Shown: positions 8,993-18,421, numbered from the stretch's first letter. The stretch is 64,000 nucleotides of DNA from Pararhizobium sp. YC-54 (GCF_025847205.1 NZ_JAOYTH010000012.1:62001-126000), one strand, 5' to 3'. Numbers and translations: made by a program. The notes: generated from the letters alone by a model not told the origin.

Positions 8993-10327
8993 TCACGCCG
9001 TTTCCAGTGCCCGCGCGGCGCCTGTCGCCTTGCGCTTCTTCATCGCCTTCCCGGCCACGTACACCTCGGAAACGCAACGGTCGTCGCCCATCGTCTGCAG
9101 GATGAACAGCTCGTCGGTCAGCGATTTTGCCGTGCGCATCCGCAGCTCCATCGCCGATTTGCCGCTGGAATCGAGCACAACAATATCGGCATCGGCGCCC
9201 ACATGCAGCGAACCGATACGGTCCTGAAGACCCAGCGCTCGGGCATTGCCGAGCGTCATGCGGTAGAAGGAGTTGAGCGGCGACAGGCGCTGGCCCTGCA
9301 GGTGCAGCACCTTGTAGGCCTCGTCCATCGTCTCCAGCATCGAGAAGCTGGTGCCCGCCCCGACATCGGTCGCCACAGACCAGCGGGCGCCGAGCCTGTC
9401 GAACCGGTCGCGGTCGAACAGGCCCGAACCGAGGAAGAGATTGGAGGTCGGGCAGAACACGCCGACGGCACCGGTTTCCGCCAGCACCGAAATCTCCCGG
9501 TCGCTGAGATAAATGCAGTGCCCGAGCAGCGTCTTGTCGGTCAGAAGATCGTAGCGGGCATAGATGTCGGTATAGTCCTTGGCATCCGGATAGAGCGAGG
9601 TGGCAAAGGCGATCTCGTCCTTGTTTTCCGACAGATGCGTCTGAACGTAGCAATCGCGGTGCTCGGCGACCAGCGCTTGGGCCATCTCCATCTGCTCCGG
9701 TGTCGAGGTGATCGCGAAGCGCGGGCTGATCGCATACTGCGCCCGACCCCGGCCATGCCATTTGCCGATCAGCCGCTTGGTCTCGTCATAACCCTTTTGC
9801 GGCGTGTCGCGCAGCGCGTCCGGCGCATTGCGGTCCATCATCACCTTGCCGCCGACCATCAGCATGCCGCGCTGTTCGGCAGCGGTGAAATAGGCATCGA
9901 CGCTTTGCGGGTGCACCGAACAATAGGCAACAGCCGTCGTCGTGCCGTTCGCCAAAAGCTCGTCCATGAAACGCCCGGCGATGAAGGCCGCATGTTCCGG
10001 CTCGGCGAATTTCTGCTCCTCGACGAAAATATAGGTGTTCAGCCATTCGAGCAGCTGCGCGCCATAGGACGCGATCGCCTGGGTCTGCGGAAAATGCAGG
10101 TGCGTGTCAATCAGCCCGGGCAGGATCAGATGCGGCCGGTGGTCGGCCACCGCGACGCCGGCACCGGCGGTCTTGCTGATTTCGGCATAGTCGCCGACGG
10201 CAGCGATCTTGCCACCCCGCACCAGAACCGCCCCATCGTCCACGGTCAGATAGGATGCGGTATCATCGATACCCTTGGGCTCATCGATGAAGGTCAGCAC
10301 GCGTCCACGGATCAGGAGTTCGCTCAT
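8993..10327 (-). CDS. guaD: Guanine deaminase
   Basis: Zinc-dependent hydrolytic deamination of guanine to xanthine, the entry of guanine into purine catabolism. The 444-residue amidohydrolase carries the metal motif LPGLIDTHLHFPQ, followed by QLLEWLNTYIFVEEQKF, which is specific for guanine deaminases. Further elements are AISPRFAITSTPEQM, VQTHLSENKDEI, GHCIYLSDREI, FCPTSNLFLGSGLFD and VATDVGAGTSFSMLETMDEAY. Its start codon overlaps the puuD stop (ATGA), so it is translationally coupled to the urate oxidase gene. Confidence 0.94.
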   Translation of the reverse strand: MSELLIRGRVLTFIDEPKGIDDTASYLTVDDGAVLVRGGKIAAVGDYAEISKTAGAGVAVADHRPHLILPGLIDTHLHFPQTQAIASYGAQLLEWLNTYIFVEEQKFAEPEHAAFIAGRFMDELLANGTTTAVAYCSVHPQSVDAYFTAAEQRGMLMVGGKVMMDRNAPDALRDTPQKGYDETKRLIGKWHGRGRAQYAISPRFAITSTPEQMEMAQALVAEHRDCYVQTHLSENKDEIAFATSLYPDAKDYTDIYARYDLLTDKTLLGHCIYLSDREISVLAETGAVGVFCPTSNLFLGSGLFDRDRFDRLGARWSVATDVGAGTSFSMLETMDEAYKVLHLQGQRLSPLNSFYRMTLGNARALGLQDRIGSLHVGADADIVVLDSSGKSAMELRMRTAKSLTDELFILQTMGDDRCVSEVYVAGKAMKKRKATGAARALETA

Positions 10328-11559
10328 TGGGTTTTTCCTCCGTTCACAACGGTCTCGTACCAGGCGACCAGCAGCTTGCGTTCATCGTCGGTCACGGCCG
10401 TCACATTGGCTGGCGGCATCGCATGCGAGCGTCCGGCCTGCAGATAGATTTCCCGCGCATGGGCGGCGATCTCGGCATCGCTTTCCAGCACCACACCCTT
10501 CGGCGGCTTGATCATCCCTTCCCAGCCCGGCTCCTTGGCATGGCACATGGCACAGCGGCCAAGGATGGTGTCGCGCACCTTCGGAAAGGCTTCCGCCGTG
10601 ACGAAGGGCTGCTGGGCTGCCGAGACCTGTTCCGGCTCGCCGGTCAGGATTTTCGGCACGGTCGACAGCCACATGATGACGATGAACAGGAGCACGGTGG
10701 CGAGCCAGGTCCATGTCGGATTGCCGGCATTGGCGTGGCGGGTGTTGAAATAATGCCGGATGGTCACGCCCATCAGGAACACCAGCGAGGCGATGATCCA
10801 GTTGAACTGAGTGCCGAAGGCCAGCGGATAATGGTTCGACAGCATCAGGAACAGGACCGGAAGCGTCAGATAGTTGTTGTGCGTCGAGCGCTGCTTGGCG
10901 ATCTTGCCGTATTTCGCATCCGGCGTGCGGCCGGCGATCAGGTCGGCGACAACGATGCGCTGGTTCGGCATGATGATGGCGAACACGTTCGCCGACATGA
11001 TCGTCGCCGTGAAGGCGCCGAGATGCAGGAAGGCGGCCCGGCCTGTGAAAAGCTGCGTGTAACCCCAGGCAACCGCAACCAGGATGAAATAGAGGGCCAC
11101 CATCAGCCGCGTATTGTCGTTGCCGAATGGCGATTTGCAGATCAGGTCGTAAATGATCCAACCGAAAGCAAGCGATGCGAGCGAGATGCCGATGGCGACC
11201 GGTTTGGAGACATCGAGCACATTCGGATCGATCAGATAGAGATCGGCACCGGCATAATAGACCAGACACAGCATGCCGAAGCCGGAAAGCCAGGTGACAT
11301 AGCTTTCCCATTTGAACCAGATCAGATGTTCCGGCATGTTGGACGGCGCCACCAGGTATTTCTGGATGTGGTAGAAGCCGCCGCCATGCACCTGCCACTC
11401 CTCGCCATGGGCGCCGGCCGGAAGATCCGGGCGCTTGCGCAGGCCGAGATCGAGCGCAACGAAATAGAACGACGAGCCGATCCAGGCAATGGCGGTGATG
11501 ACGTGGAGCCAGCGGACGGCGAAGGTCAGCCAGTCCCAGGCAATGGCGTATTCATACAT
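10324..11559 (-). CDS. puuD: Membrane-bound cytochrome c urate oxidase
   Basis: Oxidises urate to 5-hydroxyisourate and passes electrons to a fused c-type cytochrome rather than to O2 with H2O2 release. This is the PuuD family known from Agrobacterium. The 411-residue protein begins MYEYAIAWDWLTFAVRWLHVITAIAWIGSSFYFVALD, has about eight membrane segments (urate oxidase N domain) and a C-terminal cytochrome domain with the haem motif CAMCH and a distal Met (SHAMPPANVT). A GGGGGAG ribosome site precedes ATG 11559; upstream in-frame codons lack one. It is first in a puuD-guaD operon, divergent from lysR. UraH and OHCU decarboxylase, needed to process its product, are encoded at 18-20 kb. Confidence 0.93.
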   Translation of the reverse strand: MYEYAIAWDWLTFAVRWLHVITAIAWIGSSFYFVALDLGLRKRPDLPAGAHGEEWQVHGGGFYHIQKYLVAPSNMPEHLIWFKWESYVTWLSGFGMLCLVYYAGADLYLIDPNVLDVSKPVAIGISLASLAFGWIIYDLICKSPFGNDNTRLMVALYFILVAVAWGYTQLFTGRAAFLHLGAFTATIMSANVFAIIMPNQRIVVADLIAGRTPDAKYGKIAKQRSTHNNYLTLPVLFLMLSNHYPLAFGTQFNWIIASLVFLMGVTIRHYFNTRHANAGNPTWTWLATVLLFIVIMWLSTVPKILTGEPEQVSAAQQPFVTAEAFPKVRDTILGRCAMCHAKEPGWEGMIKPPKGVVLESDAEIAAHAREIYLQAGRSHAMPPANVTAVTDDERKLLVAWYETVVNGGKTQ

Positions 11560-11605
11560 ATGGGCTCTCCCCCTGTTTGGGAGAGTTCTGCCACCGCGCG
11601 ATATC

Positions 11606-11621
11606 AACCGAAATGCCGGTT
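11606..11621. promoter_or_regulatory. Small palindrome in the puuD/lysR intergenic region
   Basis: AACCG (11606-11610) and CGGTT (11617-11621) form an interrupted palindrome midway between the divergent puuD and lysR starts. It is a plausible LysR contact site by position; the arms are short. Confidence 0.3.
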
Positions 11622-11697
11622 AATCCCCAACACTTTCAAAAAAATCTATAAGATCGCCCCCGATGCCGTTCGATTCGCAATATGATAGAAGAGCTTC

Positions 11698-12615
11698 ATG
11701 TCCTATCTCGATAATATCCGCGTCTTTGTCCGCGTCGTCGAACTCGGCACGCTCTCGTCGGCCGGCCGCGACCAGCGGGTGACGCCTGCCGTCGCCAGCA
11801 ACCGCATCAAGGAGCTGGAGCGGCATCTGGGCGTCCGCCTGTTCAACCGCACGACGCGCAAGCTGTCGCCGACCGAGCATGGCCGGGTGTTTTATCAGGG
11901 CGCCGTCAAGATCATCGAGGCGGTCAACGAGGCGGAAAGCGCCATCGCCGATCTCTCGCACAATCCGAAGGGGTCGCTCAGGATTACAGCCCCGCTCGGC
12001 ATCGGCCGGCGGCTGATCGCGTCGGGCATTCCTGAATTCCACGATAGGTATCCGGATATCGAGGTGCGGGTACGCCTTTCCGACCACAATGTCGACATCT
12101 TGAGCGAGGGCGTCGATGTCGCCTTCAAGCTCGGGGTGCTCGAGGATTCCAACCTGCGCATGCGCGGCATCCTCAACTGTGAGCGCGTTGTCTGTGCCGC
12201 CCCCGCCTACCTCGAAAAACGCGGCACGCCGGAAACGCCGGATGCCCTGATCGACGACAAGCACGACTGTCTGCTTTTGCGCTATCCCGGCTCGAAGGAA
12301 TATTACTGGACCCTGCAGACGCCTGATGGCACCACCCGCAAGCTGGAAATCGGCGGCCCCTACGATTCCGACGATGGTGACGTCCTGACCCAATGGGCGC
12401 TGGAAGGCCGGGGCATCATCAACAAGCCGTTGTTCGAGGTGAAAAGCTACCTGAACGAAGGCGCGCTGGTGGAAATCCTCAAGGACACCCCGCCCGCCAG
12501 CGTCCAGCTCGCCGCGATCTATCCGCACAAGCGCTTTCAGGATCCGAAGGTCCGGCTGATGATCGATTTCATGGCCGAACGCTGTCAGCGGATGATCGGC
12601 AAGATGCTGGAATGA
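11698..12615 (+). CDS. LysR-family transcriptional regulator
   Basis: Predicted regulator of the divergent puuD-guaD operon. The 305-residue protein has the LysR winged HTH at residues about 3-60 (YLDNIRVFVRVVELGTLSSAGRDQRVTPAVASNRIKELERHLGVRLFNRTTRKLSPTEHG, split over that span) and a type-2 periplasmic-binding-like effector domain from about residue 90. The CRP-like subgroup that contains LDNIRVFV and RLFNRTTR is common in rhizobia. Which purine or intermediate acts as ligand cannot be read from the sequence. Confidence 0.87.
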   Translation: MSYLDNIRVFVRVVELGTLSSAGRDQRVTPAVASNRIKELERHLGVRLFNRTTRKLSPTEHGRVFYQGAVKIIEAVNEAESAIADLSHNPKGSLRITAPLGIGRRLIASGIPEFHDRYPDIEVRVRLSDHNVDILSEGVDVAFKLGVLEDSNLRMRGILNCERVVCAAPAYLEKRGTPETPDALIDDKHDCLLLRYPGSKEYYWTLQTPDGTTRKLEIGGPYDSDDGDVLTQWALEGRGIINKPLFEVKSYLNEGALVEILKDTPPASVQLAAIYPHKRFQDPKVRLMIDFMAERCQRMIGKMLE

Positions 12616-12660
12616 CAAGCGGAAATTCTTGCGAGGGCGCATATTCTAGTTTATATTCCG

Positions 12661-12677
12661 CAAAATATCCTATTTTG
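12661..12677. promoter_or_regulatory. Palindromic operator of the toxin-antitoxin pair
   Basis: CAAAATA-TCC-TATTTTG is a perfect 7-bp inverted repeat ending 10 nt before the antitoxin ATG and overlapping the likely promoter/leader. Type II antitoxins usually bind such palindromes for autoregulation. Confidence 0.5.
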
Positions 12678-12687
12678 AGGATTGGCA

Positions 12688-12942
12688 ATGAAATTCTCTT
12701 CAATGACAAGTGCCGCCTTCAACCAGAACCCGAGCCGCGCGAAAAAAGAGGCGGATAAACAGCCATTGGTGATCACGGAACATGGCGAAGCGAGCTATGT
12801 CCTTGTCACCTATGCCGACTTCACCACCAACTGGAAGAAGCCAAAGACCCTGCTTGAGGCACTGGCCGATCGCTCACCGGATTCCGGCAAGGACTTTGAT
12901 CCGGAAAGAGTGGACTTTTCAGGCCGCGACGTCGCGTTCTGA
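12688..12942 (+). CDS. Phd/YefM-type antitoxin
   Basis: DNA-binding antitoxin, 84 residues. The N-terminal half has the Phd/YefM pattern: MKFSSMTSAAFNQNPSRAKKEADKQPLVITEHGEASYVLVTYADF, i.e. protein-specific beta-strand LVITEHG.P.YVL. The C-terminal half (LLEALADRSPDSGKDFDPERVDF) is the likely toxin-neutralising tail. ATG 12688 has TGAGG 7 nt upstream. The toxin ATG overlaps the antitoxin stop by 1 nt (TGATG), the classic coupled arrangement. Confidence 0.85.
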   Translation: MKFSSMTSAAFNQNPSRAKKEADKQPLVITEHGEASYVLVTYADFTTNWKKPKTLLEALADRSPDSGKDFDPERVDFSGRDVAF

Positions 12943-13355
12943 TGGCGCTTCTGCTCGATACAAACGTGGTTTCGGCAGCCCGCAGACCCGAGCGCCAGAC
13001 CACCGAATTCCGGACGTTCCTGGCCAGTTTCGATGCCGGCAGCGCTTACCTTTCCGCGGTAACGATCATGGAAATCGAATTCGGCATCATGCGTGAACGC
13101 AGCCGTGACGCCACTTTTGCCGATGAACTGGCGCGTTGGTTGTCGGACGTCGTTCTGCCGGGCTTCGAAGACCGCATCCTGCCCTTCGATCTTGAAGTAG
13201 CCTCGGTGACCGGCAGGCTGTCGACCGCGGACAAAAGGCCGTCGGCGGATGCAATGATCGCCGCGACGGCGCTGGTTCACAAGCTCGATATCGTTACACG
13301 CAATACAGCGCATTTCGAACCGCTTGGCCTCAGCTGCGTTGATCCCTGGCGCTAG
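12942..13355 (+). CDS. VapC/FitB-like PIN-domain toxin
   Basis: Probable Mg-dependent ribonuclease toxin of a type II system, 137 residues. PIN-domain acids are visible: Asp6 (LLDTNVV), Glu44 (TIMEIEFGI) and Asp103 (SADAMIAATA). The fourth position, usually Asp in TRNxxDF, reads TRNTAHF, with Asn121 and then His, so the acidic quartet appears incomplete. The stop TAG is shared as the palindrome CTAG with the convergent xdhC stop, giving a 4-bp gene overlap. The pair is wedged between purine genes and is probably a mobile or recently inserted cassette. Confidence 0.85.
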   Translation: MALLLDTNVVSAARRPERQTTEFRTFLASFDAGSAYLSAVTIMEIEFGIMRERSRDATFADELARWLSDVVLPGFEDRILPFDLEVASVTGRLSTADKRPSADAMIAATALVHKLDIVTRNTAHFEPLGLSCVDPWR

Positions 13356-14230
13356 CGTCGGGCAAGCGCAGTCTTGTGTCCGTCCACCCGGGAGCCACTT
13401 CCACGGTGAATGTCGCGCATGCTGTGATTGAGCGCCGCCGTCATGATCTCCGCAGCGGCCAGGGCGGCGATCACCGCCGGGCGTTTGTCCTTCACCGCCG
13501 CGCCGCCGATCGGGCAGATGAGCCGGTCGAAAATATCCGGTCGGCCGATCTCGCGGGAGAGCCAGTTCTTGAACGTGGCGCGCTTGGTCTTCGAGCCGAT
13601 CATGCCGACATAGGCCGCATCGTCGCGGCGCAGAGCCTCGGCCGCGATCAGGAAATCCAGCGCATGATCGTGGGTCAGGATGACGAAAGAGCTGCCCGGG
13701 GGTGCATCGCGCACCACCGCCTCCGGCATCGCCGTCAGGCAGGTTTCGACACCCTGCACGCTTGACGCCGACAATTCCTCTTCGCGGGTGTCAACGAGAA
13801 CGGTGCGCACCGGCACCAGCGACAGAGCCATGGCCAGCGCATCGCCGACGTGACCTGCCCCGAAGACGTAGACATGCGGACGCTCTGCCATTTCGCGGTC
13901 GCTCCGTGCAATCAGAAAGGCGGCGACATCGGGGGGTGCCCCGGTAAAGGACAGGCCGACACGACCGCCGCAGCATTGGCCGATTTCCGGCCCGAGGGGC
14001 ACGCTCATGGCCTCCGCCGGGACGCCCTGCCGCAAGGCTCTGCGGGCGTGGTCGATCGCCATATATTCGAGCTGGCCACCGCCGACGGTTCCAAACAGGC
14101 CGTCTTCAGCCACCAGCATCCACGCATCGGTATCGCGCGGCGTCGAACCGGCCGCACCCGTCACCTCGACGAGCACGCAGTCCGGCTCGCGGCGCAAAAA
14201 GTCCCTGATGTCTTCGCGTCTGGCAACCAT
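13352..14230 (-). CDS. xdhC: Xanthine dehydrogenase accessory protein XdhC
   Basis: Binds molybdenum cofactor and supports its sulfuration and insertion into the XdhAB enzyme. The 292-residue protein has the N-terminal XdhC/CoxI domain (VLVEVTGAAGSTPRDTDAWMLV..., GTVGGGQLEY) with QCCGGRVGLSF. Its C-terminal Rossmann domain reads HVYVFGAGHVGDALA, VRTVLVDTREEE, FVILTHDHALDF and YVGMIGSKTKRATF. ATG 14230 lies 5 nt after the xdhB stop; an overlapping GTG is an alternative. Last gene of the uraH-xdhA-xdhB-xdhC operon. Confidence 0.92.
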   Translation of the reverse strand: MVARREDIRDFLRREPDCVLVEVTGAAGSTPRDTDAWMLVAEDGLFGTVGGGQLEYMAIDHARRALRQGVPAEAMSVPLGPEIGQCCGGRVGLSFTGAPPDVAAFLIARSDREMAERPHVYVFGAGHVGDALAMALSLVPVRTVLVDTREEELSASSVQGVETCLTAMPEAVVRDAPPGSSFVILTHDHALDFLIAAEALRRDDAAYVGMIGSKTKRATFKNWLSREIGRPDIFDRLICPIGGAAVKDKRPAVIAALAAAEIMTAALNHSMRDIHRGSGSRVDGHKTALARR

Positions 14231-14235
14231 GCCAT

Positions 14236-16572
14236 TCACCCGTTGTTTGCCGCGCGGCGCAAGCGTTCGATTGCGAGCAACACGCGTTCCGGCGTTGCCG
14301 GTGCATCGATGCGCGGTGCGATACGATACTCCGCAACGCTCGCCGCCGCCATCGAGATCGCTTCCAACACCGAGATCGGCAACATGAAGGGCGGCTCGCC
14401 GACTGCCTTGGAACGGCGGATCGTCTCCTCGCGATTGACGGACCATTCGGCGAGCTTGACGTTGAAGATGCGCGGCCGGTCGGAGGCGAGCGGAATCTTG
14501 TAGGTCGATGGCGCATGGGTTCTGAGCCGCCCCTTGGCATCCCACCACAGCTCCTCCGTCGTCAGCCAGCCCATGCCCTGCACGAAGGCGCCCTCGACCT
14601 GGCCGATATCCAGCGCCGGATTGAGCGACTTGCCGACGTCATGCAGCACGTCGCTGCGATCCACCTGATATTCACCTGTCAGCGTATCGACGCTGACCTC
14701 GGAGCAGGAGGCGCCATAGGCGTAGTAGAAGAACGGACGGCCCCGGCCCTCGGAACGGTTCCAGTGGATCTTCGGCGTCTTGTAGAAACCCGCCGCCGAA
14801 AGCTGGATGCGGGAGCCGTAGGCAGTTCTGATGAAATCCGAAAAGGCGATGCGCTCGGCGCCGATGCGGATCGTGTTCGGCTCGAAGGCGACATCGCCTT
14901 CGCTGACGCCCCAGCGTTCGGCGGCGAACGTCACCAGCCGCGCCTTGATCTGCTGGGCGGCATTGGCGGCGGCCATGCCGTTGAGGTCGGAACCGGAAGA
15001 GGCAGCCGTCGCCGAGGTGTTCGGCACCTTGCCGGTGGTCGTCGCCGTCACCTTGATCCGGTCAAGATCGACCTGGAATTCGTCGGCCACCACCTGCGCC
15101 ACCTTGGTATAGAGCCCCTGGCCCATCTCGGTGCCGCCGTGGTTCAGATGGACCGAACCATCGGCATAGATATGCACCAGCGCGCCGGCCTGGTTGTATT
15201 CCGTCTTGGTGAAGGAAATGCCGAACTTGACCGGCGTCAGCGCGATACCGCGCTTGATGACGCTGCTCTTGCGGTTGAAGGCGAGAACTGCCTCGCGGCG
15301 CGCCGCATAATCGCAGGAGGTTTCCAGCTCCTCGATGATGCGGCCGATAATATTGTCTTCGACGGTCTGGTGATAGGGCGTCAGGTTGCGCCCCTCGCCG
15401 CCATAAAAATTCAGCTTGCGGATTTCGAGCGGATCCTTGCCGAGCGCATAGGCCACGTCCTCGATCATCCGCTCGCCGCCGACCATGCCCTGCGGACCGC
15501 CGAAACCGCGGAAGGCGGTGTTGGAAACGGTGTTGGTCTTGAGCGGCCGCGAGCGCAGCCGGACGTTCGGATAGAAATAGCAATTGTCGGCGTGAAACAG
15601 CGCGCGGTCGGTGACAGGGCCGGAGAGATCGGCCGAGAAGCCGCAGCGGGCCGAGAAGGTCGCGTCGACAGCCTCTATCCGGCCGTCATCGTCGAAGCCG
15701 ACCTTGTAGCCGACATGGAAGTCATGCCGCTTGCCGGTCGCGGTCATGTCGTCGTCGCGGTCCGGGCGAATTTTCACCGCACAGCGATATTTCTTCGCGG
15801 CCAGTGCTGCGACGGCGGCAAACAGGTTCGCCTGCGTTTCCTTGCCGCCGAAGGCTCCACCCATGCGGCGGACATTGATCGTCACGGCATTGGAGGCGAC
15901 CCCAAGCACCTGCCCGACCATGTGCTGGGTCTCGCTTGGATGCTGGGTCGAGGAATAGACCAGGATCTCGTCGTCTTCGCCGGGAATGGCAAAGGAGATA
16001 TGGCCTTCGAGATAGAAATGATCCTGCCCGCCGATGCGCATCTCGCCCTCGAGGACGTTTTTCGATTTGGCAAAACCGGCAGCGATGTCGCCGCGCTCCA
16101 GCTTCAGGGGATCGATGACCAGCGGATAGTTGGCGGCGGCGGCCTCCAGAACGTCGGTGACATGCGGCAGGTCGCGGTACTCGATCTGGACCTTGGCGGC
16201 GGCGCGGCGGGCCAAATCGCGGGTTTCGGCGATGACGGCGAAGATCGGCTGACCGTGAAACTCCACCTTGCTCGTGGCAAAAACCGGATCGTCGTGCTTG
16301 TGCGCCGGACTGACATCGTTCTCGCCGGGAATGTCATCGGCCGTCAGGACGCCAATGACGCCCGGCGCGGATTTCACCGCTTCGAAATCGATCGACAGGA
16401 TTTCGGCATGGGCGCGCTGCGACAGGCCGAGATAGGCGTGCAAAGTGCCGGCGGGTTCGGGAATATCGTCGATATATTCGGCGGTCCCCGTCACATGCTT
16501 GTGGCCGGATTCGTGGCGTTCGTTTTCGTGGACGCCGCCGCGGATGCGGTCGATGGGCTGCATGACGTTCAT
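14236..16572 (-). CDS. xdhB: Xanthine dehydrogenase molybdopterin-binding subunit
   Basis: Molybdenum hydroxylase subunit that oxidises hypoxanthine and xanthine to urate. The 778-residue protein follows the XdhB family from end to end: GTAEYIDDIPEP near the N-terminus, RRMGGAFGGKETQA, NTAFRGFGGPQGM with the substrate-binding Arg, LNHGGTEMGQGLYTKVAQV, and the catalytic Glu726 in VGEPPFMLP. The XdhB/XdhA split is the usual bacterial two-subunit form. It starts 10 nt after the xdhA stop. Confidence 0.95.
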   Translation of the reverse strand: MNVMQPIDRIRGGVHENERHESGHKHVTGTAEYIDDIPEPAGTLHAYLGLSQRAHAEILSIDFEAVKSAPGVIGVLTADDIPGENDVSPAHKHDDPVFATSKVEFHGQPIFAVIAETRDLARRAAAKVQIEYRDLPHVTDVLEAAAANYPLVIDPLKLERGDIAAGFAKSKNVLEGEMRIGGQDHFYLEGHISFAIPGEDDEILVYSSTQHPSETQHMVGQVLGVASNAVTINVRRMGGAFGGKETQANLFAAVAALAAKKYRCAVKIRPDRDDDMTATGKRHDFHVGYKVGFDDDGRIEAVDATFSARCGFSADLSGPVTDRALFHADNCYFYPNVRLRSRPLKTNTVSNTAFRGFGGPQGMVGGERMIEDVAYALGKDPLEIRKLNFYGGEGRNLTPYHQTVEDNIIGRIIEELETSCDYAARREAVLAFNRKSSVIKRGIALTPVKFGISFTKTEYNQAGALVHIYADGSVHLNHGGTEMGQGLYTKVAQVVADEFQVDLDRIKVTATTTGKVPNTSATAASSGSDLNGMAAANAAQQIKARLVTFAAERWGVSEGDVAFEPNTIRIGAERIAFSDFIRTAYGSRIQLSAAGFYKTPKIHWNRSEGRGRPFFYYAYGASCSEVSVDTLTGEYQVDRSDVLHDVGKSLNPALDIGQVEGAFVQGMGWLTTEELWWDAKGRLRTHAPSTYKIPLASDRPRIFNVKLAEWSVNREETIRRSKAVGEPPFMLPISVLEAISMAAASVAEYRIAPRIDAPATPERVLLAIERLRRAANNG

Positions 16573-16582
16573 GGTTTTCTCC

Positions 16583-18058
16583 TCACACAGCCTGCTTGCG
16601 ATCGAGCCGTACCGGCGCGTCGCCTTGCGTTTCCAGATAGAACCGGCGCAGAAGGTTTTTCGCGACCAGCAAGCGGTAGTCCGCCGATGCCCGCCAATCC
16701 GTCAGCGGCGTATAGTCGTTGCCGAGGGCGTCCATCGCGGTCTGGGTGGCCGCTTCGGTCCAATCGGCACCGATCAATGCTGCCTCTGCATGGTCCGCCC
16801 GCTTTGGTGTACCGGCCATACCGCCGTAAGCGATCACAGCGTCGGAGACCTTGCCGGTGTCATCGAAGGCCAGGCGGAAAGCGCCGCAGACGGCGGAGAT
16901 ATCCTCGTCCAGCCGCTTGGTGATCTTGTAGACCGCATAGCGCGCGTTCTCATTCAGGAACGGGATACGCACGGCCTCGACGAATTCGCCGGGCCGGCGG
17001 TCCTGCTTGCCGTACTCGATAAAGAAACTTTCGAGCGGCACGGTGCGCTGCACCTTGCCCTTGCGCAGCACGACGGATGCGCCGAGCGCGATCAAGGCCG
17101 GGGGCGTGTCGCCGATCGGCGAGCCGTTGGCGATATTGCCGCCGATCGTGCCCATGTTGCGCACCTGCTGGCCACCAATGCGGTTCCATAGTTCGACGAG
17201 CTGCGGAAAATGTTGTGATATCAGCGGAAAGGATTCGGTGTAGCTGACACCGGCGCCGAACGTGATGCCGGTGTCATCGACCGCGATGCGGCGCAATTCG
17301 TCGAGATGGCTCAAATGCACGACAGGCGAGATGTCGCGCATGAACTTCGTCACCCACAGGCCGACATCGGTGGAACCGGCAACGATACGGGCCTTCGGCT
17401 CCGCCTCATAGATTTCGGCGAGATCATCGACGGAGGCCGGCAGCAGGAAGCGCTCGGAACCTTCACCGATCTCAACGCGCTTGCCGTCCTTCAGCCCCTC
17501 CAGTTTCTCAGTGATGGTTGCACGCTCGGCGACCAGCGGGTCCCGGTCGAGATCGCCGATCACCGACACGGCCTCGGCAGCCCGGATGATGGCGGCGTAG
17601 CCGGTGCAGCGACAGAGATTGCCCTGCAGCGCCTTCTCGATCTCGGTCACCGAAGGTTTTGGATTTTCCATCCAGAGACCGTAGAGCGACATGACGAAGC
17701 CGGGCGTGCAGAAACCGCATTGCGAGGCATGCGTATCGACCATTGCCTGCTGCACCGGATGCAGCGGCCCGCCGGGGACGGCGAGCGAATCCACCGTGAC
17801 GATATGGCAGCCATCGAGCGAGCCGACGAAACGGATACAGGCGTTGACGCTCTCATACTTCAGGCGTCCATCCAGCAGGCGTCCGACCAGCACGGTGCAG
17901 GCGCCGCAATCGCCTTCGGCGCAGCCTTCCTTGGTGCCGCGCAGATTGCGGTCGAGCCTAAGGAAATCGAGCAATGTCTGGACCGCCGAAACAGCCGAGA
18001 GTTCGACCAGGCGATGATTGAGCAGGAAGCGGATGGAGCTGCGGATTTGCACGGTCAT
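16583..18058 (-). CDS. xdhA: Xanthine dehydrogenase small subunit (2x[2Fe-2S], FAD)
   Basis: Electron-transfer subunit passing electrons from the Mo site to NAD+. Two ferredoxin-type clusters are complete: Cys46, Cys51, Cys54 and Cys74 (GCAEGDCGACTVL, NACIRF) for the plant-type cluster, and Cys114, Cys117, Cys149 and Cys151 (QCGFCTPGF, LCRCTGY) for the second. The FAD domain follows, with IVAGSTDVGLWV and MGTIGGNIANGSPIGDTPP. 491 residues, normal for XdhA. It starts 3 nt downstream of the uraH stop. Confidence 0.95.
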   Translation of the reverse strand: MTVQIRSSIRFLLNHRLVELSAVSAVQTLLDFLRLDRNLRGTKEGCAEGDCGACTVLVGRLLDGRLKYESVNACIRFVGSLDGCHIVTVDSLAVPGGPLHPVQQAMVDTHASQCGFCTPGFVMSLYGLWMENPKPSVTEIEKALQGNLCRCTGYAAIIRAAEAVSVIGDLDRDPLVAERATITEKLEGLKDGKRVEIGEGSERFLLPASVDDLAEIYEAEPKARIVAGSTDVGLWVTKFMRDISPVVHLSHLDELRRIAVDDTGITFGAGVSYTESFPLISQHFPQLVELWNRIGGQQVRNMGTIGGNIANGSPIGDTPPALIALGASVVLRKGKVQRTVPLESFFIEYGKQDRRPGEFVEAVRIPFLNENARYAVYKITKRLDEDISAVCGAFRLAFDDTGKVSDAVIAYGGMAGTPKRADHAEAALIGADWTEAATQTAMDALGNDYTPLTDWRASADYRLLVAKNLLRRFYLETQGDAPVRLDRKQAV

Positions 18059-18061
18059 GGC

Positions 18062-18421
18062 TCAGCTCCCGCGATAGGTCGAATAGCTGTAGGGCGAAAG
18101 CAGCAGCGGCACATGGTAGTGCGCCGACACGTCTGCGATGCCGAAGCGGATGGGGATGATATCGAGGAACGCGACTTCGCCGGCCTTGTGGCCGAGATAA
18201 TTGCCGGCGTGGAAGCGCAGTTCGTAGGTTCCGGATTTCATCGCATCGCCGCTCAACAGCGGCGCATCGCAGCGGCCGTCGTCGTTGGTGCGGGCGGAGC
18301 CGATCTGTTCGGCGCGATCGCCTTCGATGCGAAAGAGATCGATGCGCAGATTTTCGGCGGGCTTGCCGAGCGCCGTGTCGAGCACGTGGGTCGTCAGCCG
18401 GCCGGCTGTTCCAGATTGCAT
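18062..18421 (-). CDS. uraH: 5-hydroxyisourate hydrolase
   Basis: Hydrolyses 5-hydroxyisourate, the unstable product of PuuD, to OHCU. It is a transthyretin-like periplasmic or cytosolic enzyme; no signal peptide is seen here. The 119-residue protein has the N-terminal [17 protein letters not shown] motif with the active-site His, the [23 protein letters not shown] core with the central [16 protein letters not shown], and ends in the diagnostic YRGS tetrapeptide. ATG 18421 has a GGAGGTG ribosome site 6-7 nt upstream, better than the GTG at 18430. First gene of the xdh operon, divergent from puuE. Confidence 0.95.
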   Translation of the reverse strand: MQSGTAGRLTTHVLDTALGKPAENLRIDLFRIEGDRAEQIGSARTNDDGRCDAPLLSGDAMKSGTYELRFHAGNYLGHKAGEVAFLDIIPIRFGIADVSAHYHVPLLLSPYSYSTYRGS

